Assembly: GCA_003116975.1 (NCBI GenBank)
Contig: BGKB01000197.1
Location: 1 to 64,000, forward strand
DNA length: 64,000 nt
DNA from: Aurantiochytrium sp. KH105
Lineage: Eukaryota > Sar > Bigyra > Thraustochytrida > Thraustochytriidae
Direction of reading: 5' to 3'
Shown here: one piece after another, positions 1-10,795 of the stretch
Position numbering within the stretch: position 1 is the stretch's first letter
Layout: the number at the start of each line of letters is the position of its first letter
Position numbers and translations under genes: made by a program
Notes under the pieces: model-generated
Database searches by the model: none
Seen by the model: the letters and a program-made list of their open reading frames with translations, nothing else
What the model was told of the DNA's origin: nothing

Positions 1-1
1 T

Positions 2-244
2 TGCGGCATTTTCGTCATGGGCGTAATCAATGCGCTTCTTACCCTTCCTGACGAAGTCGCCAAGGCTCATGAGAAGGTGCAGCCGAAATCTGGCCATTCT
101 ACGCTCGATAATGTCCGGAGAGGCATCACTTTGACATTTGCGGACATATTAAATGATGCTGTCAATCTAGAAGAGGCTAAAGTTGCAGAAACACGCGATG
201 CCCTTGTCCAATCCTTCATTCAAGATCAGCGTAATGTACATTAG
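2..244 (+). CDS. possible 3' end of an upstream gene (partial)
   Basis: A reading frame open from the left edge of the window runs to a TAA at 242-244. It could be the C-terminal exon of a gene lying mostly outside the window. Its first residues are hydrophobic (CGIFVMGVINALL), which could be the end of a membrane helix, and the rest is charged and helical-looking. An ATG at 17 would give only 75 residues. I do not recognise a family. The frame is short enough to be chance, so this is a weak call. Confidence 0.25.
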   Translation, partial: CGIFVMGVINALLTLPDEVAKAHEKVQPKSGHSTLDNVRRGITLTFADILNDAVNLEEAKVAETRDALVQSFIQDQRNVH

Positions 245-801
245 CTTTTAGGCCGTTGACGGCGGTTTCACCGGAAGTTAACATGTAACCGATTTTTAGT
301 CCCCTAAAAAAACTCCTTAATGGTCTAAGGTGACACGACACCCGCCACGACAGTCGGGTTTCGAAATTCCCGCCGCGGTCTGCACAACGCATTTCGATAG
401 TCGTTTCAAAGTTCGAACTCGAACAATCATTGCGACAATTGATGGGGCTTCGATTGAATGCAGAGCCGTGGGAGGGCTGCAAGTGCTGCTGGAGTTTCCA
501 ACTTGCCTGTCTCGCTATCCGCTCGCTGCGCCAGATCGGCTGCGAGGCCGTAGTTTGCGTCGTACACGTAACACACCTGAGCTTGCGACTTGGAGACAGA
601 ACTGACTGTTTGGCGTCGTGGCCGATCGCGACCACGCCGAGGTACTTCAAACCCCTTTGTACCTCTGGGTGACTACCAAGTCGCGGGGTAAGAAGCCAAA
701 AGATTGTCAGCGCGTCAGACTAATCCTTCATCGCTACCTCACGCCTCACGCCACGTTATTTCTCTGCGCAAGGCCGAACGCAGGGCAAAGCGATAGATAC
801 A
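245..801. other. intergenic region upstream of the LRR-ROC-COR-TIR gene
   Basis: Short overlapping frames on both strands show no domain and no plausible start context. I see no gene here. The stretch presumably holds the promoter and 5' untranslated region of the receptor-like gene starting at 802. No TATA-like or other element could be assigned with confidence. Confidence 0.5.
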
Positions 802-3800
802 ATGTCTGCGGCCGGGATTGAGGATGCGATCACATTACTGTCCAAGGGTACCAAACATTTGAGGTACGTCAACAGCAGCATGTAGTCGAGAGATGTGATC
901 TGGGCTGACTGATCAACGAATGCTCTACACGGCCCGATTGGCGCTATCTTTGGTGACTTTCCACAACCCCTTAAATTTTTCACCTCATTATCCATAATGC
1001 ACAAGCGCAGTCTTCGGGGTAGAAAAATCGGCGACGATGGCGCAAAGGCGCTGGCAGATGTGCTTGCGGAGAACTCGTCGCTGCAGACGCTAAAGTAAGT
1101 CTTGTCGAGGGTAAAAGGCTTGTGCGCAGAAAGCAAGAACGACTGACCAGAAACCACGATGCACGAGCGCAGTCTCTGGGAAAACAACATTGGCTCTGAT
1201 GGCACAAAACCACTGGCAGCTGCGCTCGCGAAGAATTCGTCGCTGCTGACGCTCGAGTAAGTAACAGTGAGGAAAGAAGGACTGCACAAAAGGATCAAGA
1301 CATGCTAACCAGCGGCTACGCTGTAATGAGCAATTGACTTGTCGCACCAACCGTATGTACATCCCCACCGTCAATGATTCTTGCATCACGATATGCACGT
1401 TTTGATTCGCAATTTTGTCCGTTTTCCGCAAACGCAGGCTCAATTACAACGAAATCAACGATGATGGCGCAAAGTCGCTAGCAGATGTTCTCGCAGAGAA
1501 TACGTCGCTGTTGACGCTAAAGTAAGTGGTGATGAGGAATGAGGGGCTGCGCGCAAGGAGCAAAACGACTAATCAACAAGAACGTAACAATGAACTTATT
1601 ACACCATACGGATGCAACATGCTGCCGTCAATGATCCTCACATGACGCTATTCCCCGTCTACTTCACCACATTGTTCATGATACAAAAGCCCAGTCTTGA
1701 GGAAAATGGAATCGGTAATGGTGCCGCAAAGGCGCTAGCTGGTGCCCTTGCAAAGACTTCATCGCTGCAGACGCTCAAGTGAGTGACAGGGAGCAACGAG
1801 GAACTCACAACGTGTCAGGATCAAGAACGACTGACCAGCAAGAACCTTGGAACGAATCTATCGCACCAAACGGATGCACATCGCTGCCGTTAATCCTTGT
1901 TGTTTTCATTAAAATCATGTCGCTATGCACGTGTGTTTCATGACGTCGTCCCATGATTCATGAGCGTAGACTTCACCGGAACAAAATCAGCTATGATGGT
2001 GCAAAGGCGCTGGCAGATGCGCTCGCGAAGAACTCGTCGCTGCAGACGCTAAAGTAAGTAGTAGTGAGGAGAGAAGGAATGTGCGCAAGGAGCAAGAACG
2101 ACTGACCAGCAAGCACGTTTCGTCTTATTTCATAAACTTGCCGCGCAAAACAAACGATCGACGCTGCCTTCAATCACTTTCACACTGCACTGTGCACGTT
2201 CGTTTCGCTGCTTTGTCCATGATGCACGAGCGCAGGCTTCACCGAAACTTTATCGGCGATGATGGCGCAAGTGTACTAGCAGGTGCGCTTGGAATGAACT
2301 CGTCGCTGCAGGCGCTAGAGTAAGTAGCAGTGAGCAGTGAGAAGTGAGAAAAAAAGGCTTGTCCGCAATGACCAAGATCAACTGACCAAAAAGCGTGTTG
2401 CAATTGAAACTTGTCGCACCAAACGTATGCAAACGCTGCCGTCAATCGTTCTTACACTCTACCATCAACGTCGTCTTTATCACATTGTCTTTGCTGCACA
2501 AACGTAGTCTCGGGGTTAATAACATTGGCGATGGTGGCGCAAATGCACTAGCAGATGCGCTTGTGAAGAATTCGTCGCTGCAGTTTTTAGAGTAAGTTTC
2601 AGCGAGGAAAGCAGGGGCATTCGCAAGTAAACAAGAACAACTGATCAGCACACACATCACAATTCAACTGTCGCACCAAACGTTTGCAAACGCTGCCGTT
2701 CTATCGCTTTTACACTGCGCTATGCATGTCTGCTTCACTACATTGTCCATGATGCACATGCCCAGTCTCGGAGACAACAAAATTGGCCCGGGTGGCGCAA
2801 AGGTGCTTGGAGATGCGCTCAAGAAGAACTCGTCTCTGCAAGTTCTGGAGTAAGTAACAGAGAGAAAAGTAGGATCGTGCGAAAGAAACAAGAACGACTT
2901 ACCAGCGAGCACGTTACAATTTGAACTGTCGCACCAAATGTCTGTGCCACACCGCCATCGATCATTCTTACACTGTGCTATGTGCGTTTGCTTCACTGCA
3001 TTGTGCATAATACACAAGTACAGGCTTCAGAATAACCATATCGGTGCCGAAGGCGCAAAGGCGCTGGCAGATGCGCTTGTGGAGAATAAGTCACTGGTGG
3101 TGCTAGTGTAAGTAACAGTGGAGAACAAAGAAGAAGGATCGTGCGCATCGAGCCAGAACGACTGACTAGCAAGCACGTTGCTGCTTCACAACATTGTCCA
3201 TGTTACGCAAACGCGCAGGCTTTGGCGAAATGGGATTGGTGATGATGGCGCCAAGGTGCTAGCAGATGCGCTTTCGAAGAACCGATGGCTACAAACGCTG
3301 GAGTAGGTGAAAATGGAAAAGAAGGATTGCGCGCAGCGGCAACAATGACTGACCAGCAACCACGTTGCAATGCTCATATTACATCCGAATGGATGCAAAA
3401 TGCCCACCGTCAATGTGTTTCACACTATGCCATTCATAATTTGATTCACTTCATGAATCCATGTTGCGCAAGCACAGGCTTGGGTATAACGAAATCAGCC
3501 CGGATGGCGCGAAGGCGCTAGCAGATGTGCTCGCCAACAACAACTCGCTGTTGTCTTTTCTTGAGTACGTTGCAGAAAGACTTGGCACGGCAAGTTCTGT
3601 TCTCCGTTGACGTGCGTTTCTCCAATCCACAGCTTAAGCGGATATAGAATTGGTGATGCGGGAGCGGAGGCTTTAGCGATTGCGCTGGAGAGCAATGATA
3701 TTCTTAAAAAGCTAGGGTACGTACAGTGATGCCATACCACCACTTTTAGAAAAAGGTTACCATTGAAAGCTCACAAGCCGTATTCCAAACAGTCTCTCTC

Positions 3801-6388
3801 GTCACCTTATCTCACCCAGCATCCTCACTCGTATTGAGACCCAAGTGAAGCTCGTGAATGACGAATTAAACGCTCTTAGCGCAGCCGCGCAAGAAGCTCT
3901 CGAGGCTGATGAAAAGGTACGCTGGGGTCGCGCCAAGCTCATGGTCGTGGGCAAGGGCGCCGCAGGCAAGACATCAACGATTCGCACGCTTCTAGGTCAA
4001 CCGTACAATCCTGACCACGACTCGACAATCGGGGTGGATCTTAAGTTGATGCGCACGCGTGACTGGGAAGAGCGCAAACATGTCGGCAGCGCTGATCTTG
4101 GCGAGCAATTTGCAAAGTACAAGTACCGGCAGCAAGACGTTGCCAAGGATCCCTCCCGACACTCGTCAAATGATGTGGTGAGCCCCCCTCAATCTCTGGG
4201 GAATAAGTCAATCTCGACTAGTGCGTCGATGGCGTCATTCGGCGACAAGGAGATTGCCAAAGCCGTCAGTACACCACTTCGTCTCCATATAAAACAGCAA
4301 GCCGACAAGCCAGACGAGGAGATCAGTTTCACAATCTGGGATTATGGTGGGCAGGAGGTCTTTTACGCTCTGCACCATTTGTTCTTGACGCAATACGGCA
4401 TCTACATGCTGGTTTTCGACATGCGCGAGGTGCTGGGCAAGGAACGTTTCAGGGAAAAGCTCGACGAGAAAGAGTACGCAAAGCTCGCCTCGCAAGAAGA
4501 TTCTTTGGAGACGCTTCGCTTCTGGATTAACTCCATTCGTCTGCACGCACCGGATGCAAGTATTATTCTCGTGGGGACACATCTGGACCAGGTAACGGGC
4601 TCTGAGGAGCATGAGGAGATCGAAGACACCTTAGAAACGAAGGTTCTAGACAGGCGTGGTGTGGAGTCACTCGAGATACGGAACTACAAGGCGCATCTCT
4701 GTTTCTTCCCGATCGACAACACTCACCGGGATTCCAAGGACAACTGCATCTTGTCACTTCGGGAGTCGCTTTTGAAGGCTGCCGCAGACAAAGACTTTGT
4801 CCAAAAGAAGGTACCATTACGGTGGTCCTACTGTTTGGAAAAGCTGCTCTTGCAAGACAAGGATTACTTGTCGCTAAATGCGGTAGAGGAGTTGGCAATA
4901 ACAAATTGCCACGTCTCGAAAGAAGACGTGTCCAAGATGCTCGAATACATGCACGAACTCGGCGTGCTTGTGCACCTGACGACAGGCCAACATGACGTGC
5001 TTCGACAGATTGTCGTGATCCGTCCGCAGTGGCTGCTGGAAAACCTATCGCGTGTTATTTGTGACTCCTTTCATATGAACAGACACAAGAGGAAGCTGTT
5101 GTATCAAAATCAACTGCCGAGAAGACTCAAAGTTGCGCTCAATGCCTGGTCACAGCGTGGAGTTGCCAGTCGGGAACTACTCGAGTGGCTATGGCAATGG
5201 GAACCAGTCGACTACCTTGTTGAGCTGATGCACGCAATGCTGTTGGCGTGCCCAAGTCCATGGATCGATGACATCGACGAGGAGGGCGAATACCTCGACG
5301 AGGAGGGCGCTCTTCTAATTCCAAGTCTTTTGCAACCTGTGAAAGATTCTGTAAGGGAAGAGGCTTTGAAAGGTCTGAAGGGACCACGCGCCTTGGCTTT
5401 TGTCAGCTTCAAGGTCCTCCCCAAAGGTGTGTTTCAGCGCTTCATTACCAGTCTCATACAGAGTCTGCCGGACCTCGTGGGCGTGAGAAATGGTGTTGTA
5501 TTCTCAAACTTTGCGAGTCTTGCCTTTGACAATGTGGACGTGATTCTGGAAACGAGTGGCAGGCGCATAATGCTTCACTTTGAGACACTCGCGAACAAAA
5601 GTCTGAAGAATCACGTCAAGATTATTCAGCGTTGTCTCAGGAGCATCGATTCGTGTTTCATGAGGGGAAATCTTGGACCAAAGCTCTTTCTGAGCTCTGA
5701 CGGCTCCGATTGCAAGGAAGCGTGTGCTTCTGTCGACGCACTTGCAGATGCTACAAAGAAAGAAGTTTCTTCGTTGCAAAGGGGAAAGCGGCTTCCTTTG
5801 GAACGGTTTTCACCATTTGTGGAGGATGGTGAGGCCGCGCGGGGCCTACATGCATCTGTCACAAGTGACGCCAAGCCTTTCGATGTCTTCTTGTCGCATG
5901 CCTGGGGTGAGAACAGAGGAGTTCATGAAAAGGTGAAGGCTGTTGCGGGCGCACTTGAAAGTCGCGGAATCCGCTGCTGGCTCGATGAGAAAGATATCGG
6001 CATGGAGGTTCTCGATTCGATGGCGGATGGCATTGACCGGTGCAAAGCGGTTGTGGTCTTCGTGACCCGAGAGTACATGAGGAAGGTCAACAAGGGAAGG
6101 ATGGAGCTCGACAACTGTCGAGACGAGTTCTGTTACGCTCTACAGCGCGTAAAGCCAGCGAGTATGATTCCATGTGTATTGGAAAAAGAGATGGAGGACA
6201 TGGGCACGTGGGAGGGTCGTTTCGGGATATCGTGGAGTGGCAACCCATTGTATGTCCGAATGTTAAATGGGGGCAAACTAGACGAGGTGGAAGCTCTTGT
6301 GTGGTCAATCAGACAAGCTATTGGTTTGCAAGAGGATGCCGCGAAGTCTTCTGAAGCAGCTGAACATTTTCATGAGGAAGACGCATAG
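802..6388 (+). CDS. LRR-ROC-COR-TIR receptor-like protein (14 exons)
   Basis: I join exons 802-863, 1011-1094, 1173-1256, 1438-1521, 1695-1778, 1970-2053, 2236-2319, 2508-2591, 2766-2849, 3024-3107, 3219-3302, 3478-3564, 3633-3716 and 3820-6388. Every junction is GT-AG and phase 2. The lengths sum to 3642 nt, giving 1213 residues with no internal stop. Residues about 20-357 are twelve ribonuclease-inhibitor-like LRRs. A ROC GTPase follows: P-loop VVGKGAAGKTS near 399, switch II DYGGQ near 532, and THLD (G4) near 610. A COR region is next, containing VVIRPQWLLENLSRVI. A TIR domain spans about 1042-1180 (DVFLSHAW, CWLDEKDIG, VVVFVTREYM). There is no kinase domain and no signal peptide, so the product is probably cytoplasmic. 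The architecture parallels LRR/NTPase/TIR sensors (ROCO in place of NB-ARC). Family knowledge suggests ligand sensing by the LRRs, dimerisation by COR, GTP switching by ROC and signalling by TIR. The ligand is unknown. The start at 802 and first exon are the least certain part. Confidence 0.85.
1011..3716 (+). repeat. tandem exon+intron units, one LRR per exon (12 units)
   Basis: Twelve exons each encode a single LRR. Eleven are exactly 84 nt (28 residues) and one (3478-3564) is 87 nt. The consensus core is IGDDGAKALADALAKNSSL followed by L-x-x-L. All flanking introns are phase 2, so whole units can be gained or lost without breaking the frame. The introns are also related: most carry GTAAGT near-identical donors, a block like AAGAACGACTGACCAGCAAGCACG about 45-60 nt in, TGTCGCACCAAACG further on, and a CATGATGCAC-like stretch just before the acceptor. 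The intron at 1095-1172 is a shortened version (78 nt) that retains both ends. Later introns (3565-3632, 3717-3819) have diverged. Confidence 0.9.
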
Positions 6389-7176
6389 GACGTTGAGGTG
6401 ACGTCGATAGCGACAGGGATAGGAGTCACGAGCACAAGCGCATCGAGCAGATCTGACGATAAGAACGAGAGCAACGTCGACTCAGCAGAGAACGAGATCG
6501 ATGACGAGAGGGACGAGAATATAGCTGGAGCATGTGGAGAGCGGAGAAGGATTGCCCAAGAAGGTGACCAAGATGTCGTTGAGCCGTACAGTACAGCAGG
6601 GACAGTGACAATGATGAGGAGAAGACGAGATGGGTGAAGAATTATGCGGACGCGAAGGCTAGAGATGTGGACCTTTCAAGTTGCAAGCCGGAGTAAATAT
6701 AATCGTGACAATAAGGTACAACTGGCATCTTCCGTTCGTGGACACCGATGGAGTCTTTGACTCCAACAAGTTCCAAGGCAAGAATATTGATATAAATTTT
6801 CCTTGCAAACTTTTTTTTCAAATTCTACTTTCCTTGTTTCCTTGCCAAAGCATCTACAACCAAAATGCAACGCGTCCTTTCTTGTTGCCCCCACCGATCG
6901 TGTTCAGAATCAGATGGAAAGCCTCGTCTCAAATTGTGCTTTGTCTTGATCTTGTTAAAAACGTCGGTATCTGGGGACCAGCGCATCAAGCTTATTATTT
7001 TATCGCGCCCATTGCCCGAGCCATCTTCGAGGACAACTGTAAAGGAAATTAATAGCAGGGATCTTGACGAATATCACTATTATCAGAGTGACCAGCCAGA
7101 CGATGGCAAACAATCATGGCACAAATTGATGAGGTGTAGGCAGCTTGAGCAGCAGCTCGCAGCGACTTATTTACAG
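6389..7176. other. intergenic region between convergent genes
   Basis: No frame here has recognisable domains. The first part is probably the 3' untranslated region of the receptor-like gene. The last part is the 3' flank of the minus-strand gene ending at 7177. AT-rich, T-run-containing sequence around 6790-6850 is compatible with transcript ends, but I cannot place a polyadenylation site. Confidence 0.5.
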
Positions 7177-8052
7177 TTACTGGACAGAGATGGCAAGCAA
7201 AAGCGCTGCCACAAGAGAAATGAGCGACGGCAAAGCCAGGGAGGCGCTGCTCGGCGGACGCGTCACGGTGTTGGGCGCGACCTCATCGCATTTGTCGGCA
7301 ATTGCAAAGAACTGCTCAAGTTCGTCAGGCGCTTCGTTATTCTCAACGAGCCCGGCGCTGTCATCCGCAGTCGAAAGCTCCCCAGAATTCTCGCTGTACT
7401 CGTCCAAAGCGTTTCCCTCGTTGACTTCTTTGATCTCCTCGAGCACACGACGCGTGTTCGCGTTCGAGCTGTCTTCCAGACTCTGTGTTGTGCACGCCGC
7501 TGTGACGTCTTCTTCCGAGCTTTCGGGATCGGTTGCAACCTTCATGATGGCGACGAGATCATTGCAGGCATCAACGCCAGAAAAGTTGGACGCGATGCCA
7601 GCTGCAAAGTTCTGCAGGATTTCAGCGTTCAGGTAGAAGATGCACTGAAGAGCCTCGTGACCAACAAAGACCTCTGTGCACGATTCTACGGTCATGCTGT
7701 CTGCAGTATAGTGGGCCGTAATGTTTGCCATCTGCATGGCGCCCATATCGGGAGGTGAGTCTGGCAAGTTGAGGTCGCTTGATGCCATTGCAGAAACATC
7801 GGTATAGTTTTCCGGAATGCGTTCAAGTTCGCAGACAATGTAGTCGTTGAGTCCATATGCCGCGAGGCAGCGGCCGACAAAGCTGCTCTCGTACATGGCA
7901 ATGAGCTGCTCGGGCGTCAACTCCGACGTCGTGCTACCTTGCAAATGCCTCTTGAGGAGTCGCAGGTTCACGTCAGGAACCTTGAGGCTCGTGCGCGCCG
8001 ACACGGTAGCGACCGAAAGGGTCAAAAGGACCCCAGCCCAAAAGGTCTTCAT
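7177..8052 (-). CDS. secreted, probably GPI-anchored Cys-rich protein, copy 1
   Basis: The 291-residue product begins with an N-terminal signal peptide (MKTFWAGVLLTLSVATVSA) and ends in a hydrophobic tail (LPSLISLVAALLLAISVQ) preceded by a Pro/Ser-rich spacer. That arrangement is typical of a GPI-anchoring signal. It is a tandem paralogue of the gene at 8704-9579. Shared landmarks are SSFVGRCLAAYGLNDYIVC, MTVESC, LQCIFYLNAE, DACNDL and CDEVAPNTV. At least eight cysteines align, suggesting a disulphide-stabilised ectodomain. N-glycosylation sequons are present (NYT, NIT, NFS). KRHLQ after the signal peptide and RRVLE in the C-terminal half look like proteolytic processing sites. I do not recognise the family and assign no function. 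Confidence 0.85.
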   Translation of the reverse strand: MKTFWAGVLLTLSVATVSARTSLKVPDVNLRLLKRHLQGSTTSELTPEQLIAMYESSFVGRCLAAYGLNDYIVCELERIPENYTDVSAMASSDLNLPDSPPDMGAMQMANITAHYTADSMTVESCTEVFVGHEALQCIFYLNAEILQNFAAGIASNFSGVDACNDLVAIMKVATDPESSEEDVTAACTTQSLEDSSNANTRRVLEEIKEVNEGNALDEYSENSGELSTADDSAGLVENNEAPDELEQFFAIADKCDEVAPNTVTRPPSSASLALPSLISLVAALLLAISVQ

Positions 8053-8703
8053 TCTTGCTCACTTTGTTTGCTTGTTCACCTGTCTTTTCTTGGTTTTGTT
8101 TGTTGGTTTTGATGCGGGTGACTATGATGCAACCTTTTGTAAACTTGGTAACTCTTTCCACTCTTCGTTGTGGATTTGTTTGTTCGGCATGCTACACTCC
8201 GCGTCTCTTTTGCTGATCCCAAGGAAGCTAGCTGGAAATGCCATACTAGGGCTGAAAATGCCATACTAGGGTCGGATCATCCGTTTTTTGACCTCGTCCC
8301 GCAAATTTAGCTTATGTGCATATTCAAAATAGTCAGTGGCTCGGCGTAAGATTTTGAGTGTCGCACAACCTCTGCAGCGGACCATCATGGCATCTCCTCC
8401 TCCCCACCCTCTTCTTGCCTCTCTACATGCGTGGGTGGGTCTGTTTCGCTGGCTTTTCACGATGACGGGTGGGGACGAACTTGAATGGACAATTTTTATT
8501 TATTTCTAGGGCCAGGTTAGAAATCTGCCAAAATGAGGAAAAAAGTGAGGTGACAATGAATGAGATTTTGAAAAGCTCTCTTTTTCGACATTTCAAGATC
8601 ACCACGACTCGGATCCTGAAGACATATTCATGCTCTGCAGGTTGCAGAATGCGCGAATGTCTTTTTTTTTTTTGGAAGTACAAGACCTTCATCAAAGTGA
8701 GCT
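8053..8703. other. intergenic region between the two paralogues
   Basis: No gene is seen. The region should contain the promoter of the minus-strand gene starting at 8052 and the 3' flank of the next paralogue. A short direct repeat of about 18 nt (AAATGCCATACTAGGG core) occurs twice, at about 8234-8270. A run of ten or more T lies near 8660. Confidence 0.5.
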
Positions 8704-9579
8704 TTACTGGGCAAAGGCGGACAGCAAGAGAGCGGCCGCCACAGTAATGAGGGACGGCATTGTGAGCGAAGCAGGGCTCGGGGGCCGGGCGACGGTGTTG
8801 GGGGCCACCTCATCGCAACGGTCGGCAATAGCGTTGTACTCTTCAAGGAATACAGTCAACACGCCTGTCTCGTTGAACATTTCCTCAAGACCAGCGGCAG
8901 AGTCAGCAAAAGAGTTGTCAGATCCATCTCCCTCGTCTTGGAGAGCACGGCGCTGCTGAACCGAGGCGCTGTCTTCGGTGCACTGCGCGAGAAGCTCTGT
9001 TTCAAAGTCTTCGTCGTCTGTCGCAGCCAAGATGATCAGGTTCTGGAGGTCCTGGCACGCCTCGACGTCGCCGAACGGATAGTCAAGTTGAATGTCAGCG
9101 ATGAAGGCTTGAAGGTCGTCCGCATCAATGAGGAAGGGGCACTGGAGCATCGGCCTATCGAGGAAGGCGTTTTGGCACGTGTCAACAGTCATGTCCGAGA
9201 CATCGTAGTTAACGGTGATGTTGAAAGCGAGGGAGAGACCAAAATCTCCAGCGAGCTCGCTCGGGTCAACGTCAACGTCTGCGCCAGCGCTGGCGGAGCT
9301 GGCAGCCTCACCGGCAATCTCGAACACTTCGTCAGGAATGTTGTTGATCTCGCACAGAAAGTAGTCTGCCAGGTCGTAATGTTCGAGGCAGCGACCAAAG
9401 AAGCTTGCTTCGAAGAGCTTGGCGACATAATCAGCATCGATCGTGACATCCGAGTCGCTTCCCTGCAGCGCACGCTTCATGAGACCGCGCTTCAGGGTCG
9501 TCAACGAGTTGTCGAATGGCAGAGCCGCGGTCGTTGATGCCGCCATGGCAGCAAGCGAAAGTGCGGTGAAGACCTTCAT
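8704..9579 (-). CDS. secreted, probably GPI-anchored Cys-rich protein, copy 2
   Basis: The product is 291 residues, the same length as its neighbour. It has a signal peptide (MKVFTALSLAAMAASTTA) and a C-terminal hydrophobic tail (MPSLITVAAALLLSAFAQ) fitting a GPI signal. Conserved blocks shared with copy 1 are SFFGRCLEHYDLADYFLC, MTVDTC, LQCPFLIDADDLQ, DVEACQDL and CDEVAPNTV. The central acidic region differs most. KRALQ follows the signal peptide and RRALQ sits at about residue 210, the same positions as the motifs in copy 1. The same orientation and about 650 bp spacing indicate tandem duplication, already diverged. Function is unknown; a cell-surface role is inferred from the two signals only. 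Confidence 0.85.
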   Translation of the reverse strand: MKVFTALSLAAMAASTTAALPFDNSLTTLKRGLMKRALQGSDSDVTIDADYVAKLFEASFFGRCLEHYDLADYFLCEINNIPDEVFEIAGEAASSASAGADVDVDPSELAGDFGLSLAFNITVNYDVSDMTVDTCQNAFLDRPMLQCPFLIDADDLQAFIADIQLDYPFGDVEACQDLQNLIILAATDDEDFETELLAQCTEDSASVQQRRALQDEGDGSDNSFADSAAGLEEMFNETGVLTVFLEEYNAIADRCDEVAPNTVARPPSPASLTMPSLITVAAALLLSAFAQ

Positions 9580-10795
9580 CTTGATCCCTTTGACGGAGAC
9601 GTTTTACTACCTTCCTCGGCTAGCTTCTTGTTTTTCACTCTTGGGGACACGTGCAGCGTTTGCGGTTTGCCTTGCGGTTTGCCGTGCGGCTTGCCTTGCC
9701 TTTTGCTGCACATCACGAACGTCAGGCAGTAATAAGCCTAGCAAATAGGCTAGTAGAATGTACAAACAGTCGCCCGTCTCGGGCTGGCTTCCAATTACTT
9801 TACTCTTACATCCGGGTTCAACCCGGCCAGGCAGTGCACACGAAGGTACGAAGTGCACGGAGCCCCCGACCAGCGCGGGCCGGATCTCGCCCGGCCTGCC
9901 CCACCTACCATGGCTATACTGCAGCTGCAGCAGGCGGTGCAGCTGCCACAACTGGGCCGGCCCGCTGGCCGCGCGCACGCACACATGCTCGCTCGCACGT
10001 ACGCACGCACCCGCGTGCACAAGCGCTCTAGCTCGCTTGCTGCCTCCCTCGGCCGCTGGCCACGGTGGCTGTCTGGCCGTGGACACCGTGGCTGTGCGGA
10101 GCGGCAGCGGTAAAGCTGGAGCTGGCGGCAGGCTCTGGAGCGAGGGAGGTTGGCTCGGCACGGCACGTGCGCCACCGCCCAAAAATGTACCTTTCGCACA
10201 TTCGGCAGTTCGGATCATCGTCTAACATGCGCTAGGCCTAGGCCCTATAACATGTATGTTAGGTTTGCACGAACCCGACTCGGAGCAGGCGCGGCATCGT
10301 GGCGAGGCGTGCGTGGCGCGGATGCTTGATCGCCGCTCGCGAGATCGGGGCTGCAGCCGGGGGGCGCGCCGCGTCGCCCCGACTTAGGGGTCGTCATCGA
10401 GCGACCGCCCCGAGCGACGCGAGACAGGATCAGCGCCACCAGGCCGCTGCGCAGGACAGGCTGCACGGACAGCGCAGGACGACGTGCACAGGACAGCGCG
10501 CGCTGGACAACGTGCACAGGACAACGTGCACAGGACAGCGCGCGCAGGACAGGAACTCTTTGTGAGGGCAGAGCAGGACGCGGGCGAGCGAGGGACGGAG
10601 GGGGGGGAGGGGGGCGGGGGGGGGAGGGGAAGTGATGCGGAGGAACGCAATTGCAACGTCCAGCGCAGAGGAACGCAAATGGCCGAGCGCCGTGAGTAGG
10701 CTAAAGTTCGAACTCCCAATCCTACTTTCTCCTGTATACAATTGGCAAACTCATGAAGAACGAGAGATATTTCATTTGAAAGCTAGGAAGTAGAG
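9580..10795. other. intergenic, GC-rich and repeat-bearing region
   Basis: Overlapping frames on both strands are low-complexity and I see no gene. The stretch includes the promoter of the minus-strand gene at 9579, alternating CGCACGCA-type sequence near 9970-10020, imperfect GTGCACAGGACA repeats at about 10448-10555, and a poly-G-rich segment near 10600-10630. Confidence 0.5.
10448..10555. repeat. imperfect short tandem repeat (GTGCACAGGACA / GCGCGCAGGACA)
   Basis: AGGACA recurs every 12-16 nt, alternately preceded by GTGC and GCGCGC. The array is irregular and looks like a degenerate minisatellite. Confidence 0.6.

Noticed and set aside
802-3819. The LRR region as a pseudogene, because stops interrupt it in every frame
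   Set aside because: All stops fall between good GT-AG boundaries. Removing the introns restores one frame through 13 phase-2 junctions, which would not survive in a decayed gene.
9800-9830. A tRNA T-arm-like GGGTTCAACCC
   Set aside because: The hairpin loop is too short, and no matching acceptor stem or anticodon arm is found around it.
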